DNA of 64,000 nucleotides from Umbelopsis isabellina (Eukaryota > Mucoromycota > Umbelopsidomycetes > Umbelopsidales > Umbelopsidaceae): assembly GCA_016758905.1 (NCBI GenBank), contig JAEPQZ010000006.1, forward strand, positions 248,001 through 312,000, read 5' to 3'. Of this stretch, positions 60,042 through 64,000 are shown piece after piece (position 1 is the first letter of the stretch; every line of letters begins with the position of its first letter). Both the position numbers and the translations under genes were made by a program. The notes under the pieces are model-generated. The model ran no database searches. It was given only the letters and a program-made list of their open reading frames with translations, and had not been told where the DNA came from.

Positions 60042-60248
60042 CTAGAAGCGACTTTTTCCCATTGAAAGACACATAGCGCGAATCTATAAACATAGCTATA
60101 CAAATACCATCCAGTTGTCTCATGAACGATATGTCGAATTGTCAGAGACGGCCATACCGAAAGGATTGTCATATGTAGAAACTCCGTGGCGGATGTACAC
60201 CTTTGCTGGTTACGAAATCTAGGTTGCTTTTTAAATAAAAATTTCGCG

Positions 60249-60254
60249 ACGCGT
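60249..60254. promoter_or_regulatory. MCB box close to the RNR1 start
   Basis: ACGCGT inside the near-palindrome GCGACGCGTCGC, about 120 bp before the start codon. Confidence 0.7.
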
Positions 60255-60373
60255 CGCAACTCTTCACGGTTTTTTGGAAATAATTTATTTTTTCCAGCTT
60301 CTTTACGACACGTATTGTCCAAACTGCAACTTTCTAATCTACTGTCAAATCAACATATTGAAAAAAGTGAACT

Positions 60374-63300
60374 ATGTTTGTAATTAAGAGAGGTAAGTTG
60401 TATGAAGATTAGCTGACCCAATACTGTATGGTAGTGCTTAACAACTGCTTTGTCATACTTCCACAGACGGTAGAAATGAAAAGGTCCATTTCGACAAGAT
60501 TTCATCGCGAATCTCCAGATTGGCAGCTGGTCTTGACGAAAGATACGTTGACCCTGCAAAGATTGCTCAAAAGGTATGTGTTGGTCAGTCAAGTCGTACT
60601 CAAAGACGCGTCTATGAGCTAACTTTGAAAAAATAGGTCGTCACAGGCATGTACCAAGGTATCACAACTATTGAACTGGATAACCTGACGGCAGAAACAG
60701 CCGCCTACTTGACCACTACGCATCCAGATTATGCTATTCTTGCTGCTCGTATCGCGGTCTCTAATCTCCACAAAGAGACAGACAAAGACTTTAGCGCTGT
60801 TGTTGATCAACTTTACAACTATATGCATCCCATACAAAAGTGCCATGTTCCATTGGTCAGCAAGGACTTGTATGATGTTGTCATGGCTAACGCTGACAGA
60901 GTCAATAACGCCATTGATTATGAACGCGATTACGACTACAACTTCTTTGGCTTTAAGACTTTGGAAAAGAGTTATTTGATGCGCAGTAACGGTAGGCTGA
61001 TGTTCAGCTTAACAACTCAACGTTGCTATCACAAACTAATTTCAAACCTGTGCAGGCAAAGTCGTAGAACGTCCACAACACCTTTTGATGCGCGTTGCCT
61101 TGGGTATTCACGGCGCAGACATCGATGCTGCTATTGAAACATATGATCTCATGTCTAAGCGTTACTTTACTCATGCCACTCCCACCCTGTTCAACGCTGG
61201 TACTCCAAAGCCTCAAATGTCTAGCTGTTTCTTGGTACAAATGAAAGATGACAGGTGAATAATGGATAAATTCTACCACCTTGTTGTTTCGGGTTACTTA
61301 TACTTCTTTCTAGTATTGAAGGCATTTACGATACATTGACAACCTGCGCTCGCATATCGAAAGCATCTGGTGGCGTTGGTATCTCATTCCAAAAGATTCG
61401 AGCCTCTGGTTCTTACATTGCTGGTACCAATGGTACTTCCAACGGAATTGTGCCCATGCTTCGCGTTTTCAACGACACTGCACGATTTGTTAACCAGGGC
61501 GGTGGCAAGAGAAACGGAAGTTTTGCCATGTAAGAACGACAGCAGTGCTCATAAGATTTGATTGGTTGATATTAACTCTGAACTTCAGGTACACTGAACC
61601 CTGGCACTCTGACATTTTTGACTTCCTTGACTTACGTAAGAATTCTGGCAAGGAAGAACTTCGCGCCAGAGATTTGTTTTTGGGCTTGTGGATTCCGGAT
61701 CTTTTCATGAAGAGTATGTAGATAATTTTGGAACCGTTTGATCATATTCATGTTACATTCGCTAAACCGATATCCTAGGAGTGAAACAGGATGCAGATTG
61801 GTCACTGTTCTGTCCCAACGAAGCTCTCAGATTGAATGAAACGTACGGCAAGGAGTTTGAAGAACTTTATGAAATGTACGAACGCCAGGGTAAAGCTAGA
61901 AAGGTGATTAGCGCTCAGAAACTTTGGTTCTCCATTTTGGACGCACAAATTGAGACCGGAATGCCCTATATCCTGTACAAAGGTAAAGTTAGTCAGCATA
62001 TCGGTTAGACTTCTTGAGTTCAACACTCACGCAATTGGATAGATGCTTGCAATGAAAAATCAAACCAGAAAAACCTTGGTACCATCTCGAGCTCAAACTT
62101 GTGTACTGAAATCATTGAATATACCGCCCCCGATGAAGTCGCTGTATGCAACTTGGCATCACTCGCTTTGCCAAAGTTCGTGGACTTTGAAAAGCAAGAG
62201 TTTGACTTTCAATCTTTGCACGACATTGCCAAGGTCGTCACCAAAAACCTGAACAAGGTTATTGACGCCAACTACTATCCAGTGCCTGAAGCCAAGAAGA
62301 GCAACTTCCGTCACAGACCGTAAGTTTCTGAAAAGACAGATGGACTATTATATATGCAACAATTAGACTGACTTTATTGCTAGTGTCGGTCTTGGTGTTC
62401 AAGGACTGGCTGATGCATTCTTATTGCTTCGCTACCCGTTCGATTCCCCTGAAGCCAAGCAGCTCAATACGGACATTTTTGAAACTATTTATCACGCAGC
62501 TCTGGAAGCATCTTGTGAGATGGCAGCTAAAGATGGTCCATATGAGACTTACGAGGGCTCTCCTGTCAGTCAGGGAATACTTCAACCAGATATGTGGGGA
62601 GTCAAGCCCTCAGATCGATGGGATTGGGATACTTTGAGACAAAACATTGCCAAGCACGGCGTGCGTAACTCTCTTCTCGTAGCACCTATGCCCACTGCTA
62701 GTACCAGTCAAATTCTTGGAAACAATGAGTGCTTTGAGCCTTATACCAGCAATATTTATACTCGTCGAGTTATGAGTGGCGAATTCCAAGTTGTTGTAAG
62801 TAATGTCAGCTTGGTAAATCTACAATGAAACTTTTTATTTAACTTGAGTATGTACAGAACCAACATTTGCTTAAGGACTTGATTGAGAGAGGTCTGTGGA
62901 ATGACAGAATCAAGAACATGATTATTGCTCATAACGGCAGTGTTCAACAAGTACCAGAGATTCCTGATGACCTCAAGAAGTTGTACAAGACCGTTTGGGA
63001 GTTATCACAAAGGGTGATCATTGACATGGCTGCTGACCGCGGTGCCTTTGTCGATCAATCACAATCTCTCAACCTCTTTATGGCCGAACCCACTAGCGGC
63101 AAACTTACATCCATGCATTTCTATTCTTGGCAGAAGGGCCTCAAGACAGGCATGTACTACCTTCGATCTCGACCTGCTGTGGATGCCATCAAGGTAATTT
63201 TCGTGATTTTGATTGATGTCCTTGTGAAAAGGTGACGAGAATTAATTGGTTTCAATATGTAGTTCACTGTCGATCAAAATGCGCTCAAAAACCTTAGCGT

Positions 63301-63388
63301 AGCCGAACAAAACTCTAACGAGGAAAATCTTGCTGCCATGCAATGCTCTCTCGACAACCGAGACGCTTGCATGAGTTGCAGTGGTTAA
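60374..63388 (+). CDS. RNR1: Ribonucleoside-diphosphate reductase large subunit
   Basis: Eleven exons (60374-60392, 60467-60573, 60637-60991, 61056-61254, 61314-61529, 61589-61713, 61779-61982, 62043-62319, 62384-62795, 62858-63193, 63263-63388) give 791 residues. Class I RNR: reduces NDPs to dNDPs with the radical-generating small subunit. The N-terminal ATP-cone ('[17 protein letters not shown]') is present, so allosteric activity control is expected. Active-site features: 'PQMSSCFL' (first redox Cys), '[13 protein letters not shown]', 'NLCTEIIEY' (second Cys and radical region), '[14 protein letters not shown]' and the C-terminal 'ACMSC' Cys pair that receives electrons from thioredoxin. 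The first exon is only 19 nt. MCB boxes in promoter and intron 2 fit S-phase control. Confidence 0.98.
60606..60611. promoter_or_regulatory. MCB box in RNR1 intron 2
   Basis: ACGCGT within the 63-bp second intron, followed by CTA like the two upstream boxes. Possible downstream control element, or chance. Confidence 0.4.
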
Positions 63389-63900
63389 GAAACCAACTCT
63401 TTTCTATTTCAAAACGACAACATTAATTCCCATTGCCTCCCTCTTCTTCATCATTCTTATCCACTTCCCTTTTCTAAAACTAGCACTGCCTCTTATTTGT
63501 GAAATACAATCATCTTAAATACTCTCAATGAATAAATTATTCCTCAAATGTAATATGTATGAAGATTGTGCGAATTTGGTATTTTCGATGTGGTCAAGGC
63601 GTCATGTTCCATTGCTCACGGGTGCAAGTGTTTGGCTTAGCCAGTTTTCACTAAACGGTACCTTTCTCATTGTCCTTCCAATTCAAAACCACAAAGGGTT
63701 TGCTCGTATCAATTAACCACAGAGGAACTTTCATTTGCTTGCATTCTGAATTTAGAAAGGAGTTTATTCCGCAACTGAGTTTCGTGTTCATTGCATAGGA
63801 GCTGCCTTCCTATCCCAGCCGGTTGACGAGCATTACTACACTACCTAATAAACCAGTTCTCGAGGAGCAACAAAGCGGCTCATAAACCAAATACTTTCTC
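63389..63900. other. Intergenic region
   Basis: About 510 bp between RNR1 and a gene starting near the window's end. The left 130 bp are C/T-rich 3' flank. A 62-codon frame in the middle has no supporting features. No RNA gene seen. Confidence 0.45.
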
Positions 63901-64000
63901 ATGACTACGGCTGCTCCTTCATATGAGCAAGAGCTTCTCAAAAATCTGAACGAACGGGATGCTCGAGAGCATGCGCTCAGTGCATTTGTTCAAAGCAGTA
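63901..64000 (+). CDS. Start of a gene running off the window
   Basis: An ATG opens a frame of 33 codons that is still open at the end of the window. The sequence ('MTTAAPSYEQELLKNLNERD', then 'REHALSAFVQSS') is helical and charged, like the start of a coiled-coil protein. It is too short to assign. Its ATG follows an A/C-rich leader, which supports a true start. Confidence 0.5.
   Translation, partial: MTTAAPSYEQELLKNLNERDAREHALSAFVQSS

Larger units (their letters stand above)
59911..60373 (+). promoter_or_regulatory. RNR1 promoter with MCB elements
   Basis: This 463-bp region upstream of the ribonucleotide reductase gene holds three ACGCGT sites (60025-60030, 60036-60041, 60249-60254). A fourth lies in intron 2 (60606-60611). 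ACGCGT is the MluI cell-cycle box bound by the MBF-type (Swi6/Mbp1) factor that drives G1/S genes, and RNR genes are classical targets in yeasts. The palindrome-rich sequence around 60243-60257 (TTTCGCGACGCGTCGC) also contains an SCB-like CGCGA. Confidence 0.75.

Noticed and set aside
60239-60260. Near-palindrome TTTCGCGACGCGTCGC considered as a hairpin terminator
   Set aside because: It lies in the promoter of RNR1 and is better explained as overlapping MCB/SCB-type sites.

Overview
This window is ordinary nuclear DNA of an early-diverging filamentous fungus, most likely Mucoromycota (Mucorales, Umbelopsidales or a close relative). The case rests on short GT-AG introns (mostly 45-100 bp), dense gene packing, an N-terminally anchored multicopper oxidase, a fungal MACPF-like protein, a glycosyl hydrolase 71 glucanase, a glutamine/glycine-rich DUF7721-type protein and housekeeping genes closer to S. 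pombe or animals than to budding yeast (MAD1, NSE3, FHIT, ARL2, GID8). I saw no rRNA, tRNA, CRISPR array, transposon or viral element. Exon joins below were worked out by hand from splice sites and reading phase; every multi-exon model given sums to a whole number of codons.

Layout: 0-8 kb holds a MACPF-like/beta-trefoil protein, a Gln-rich hypothetical protein and the nuclear cap-binding subunit CBC1. 9-13 kb holds a secreted alpha-1,3-glucanase and an orphan one-TM protein. 13.8-18.6 kb holds a mitochondrial AAA ATPase and a RING protein. 19.5-23.7 kb holds a divergent pair of a membrane-anchored multicopper oxidase and a GPI-like phosphoesterase. 23.9-27.4 kb holds the REX1 exonuclease and the DUF7721-type protein, again divergent. 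27.8-32 kb is an aldo/keto reductase cluster: two intact tandem copies and one decayed copy. 32.8-36.3 kb holds a bZIP factor and isovaleryl-CoA dehydrogenase. 36.9-45.4 kb is a compact block of a small charged protein, NSE3, FHIT, MAD1, GID8 and MTD1. 45.9-50 kb holds glucose-6-phosphate isomerase and a cytochrome P450. 50.2-57.6 kb holds a triple-SH3 adaptor, LSM7, a Psr1/FCP1-like phosphatase and ARL2. 57.6-63.4 kb holds an RMD1/RMD8-type (DUF155) protein and the ribonucleotide reductase large subunit. A gene start runs off the right end.

There is no operon logic. Functional groupings are loose: RNA metabolism (CBC1, REX1, LSM7), cell cycle and chromosomes (MAD1, NSE3, RNR1), carbon and one-carbon metabolism (PGI1, MTD1, IVD), and cell surface or secreted enzymes (GH71, MCO, phosphoesterase).

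The most interesting signals are at the level of gene structure: a 5-nt microexon in the FHIT homologue, a possible ATG-only first exon and a GC-AG intron in NSE3, a GC-AG intron in MTD1, a 165-bp near-identical tract between the two diverged aldo/keto reductases that stops at an exon edge (gene conversion), MCB (ACGCGT) clusters around RNR1, and a MAD1 with a long acidic tail and an altered Bub1-binding RLK motif.
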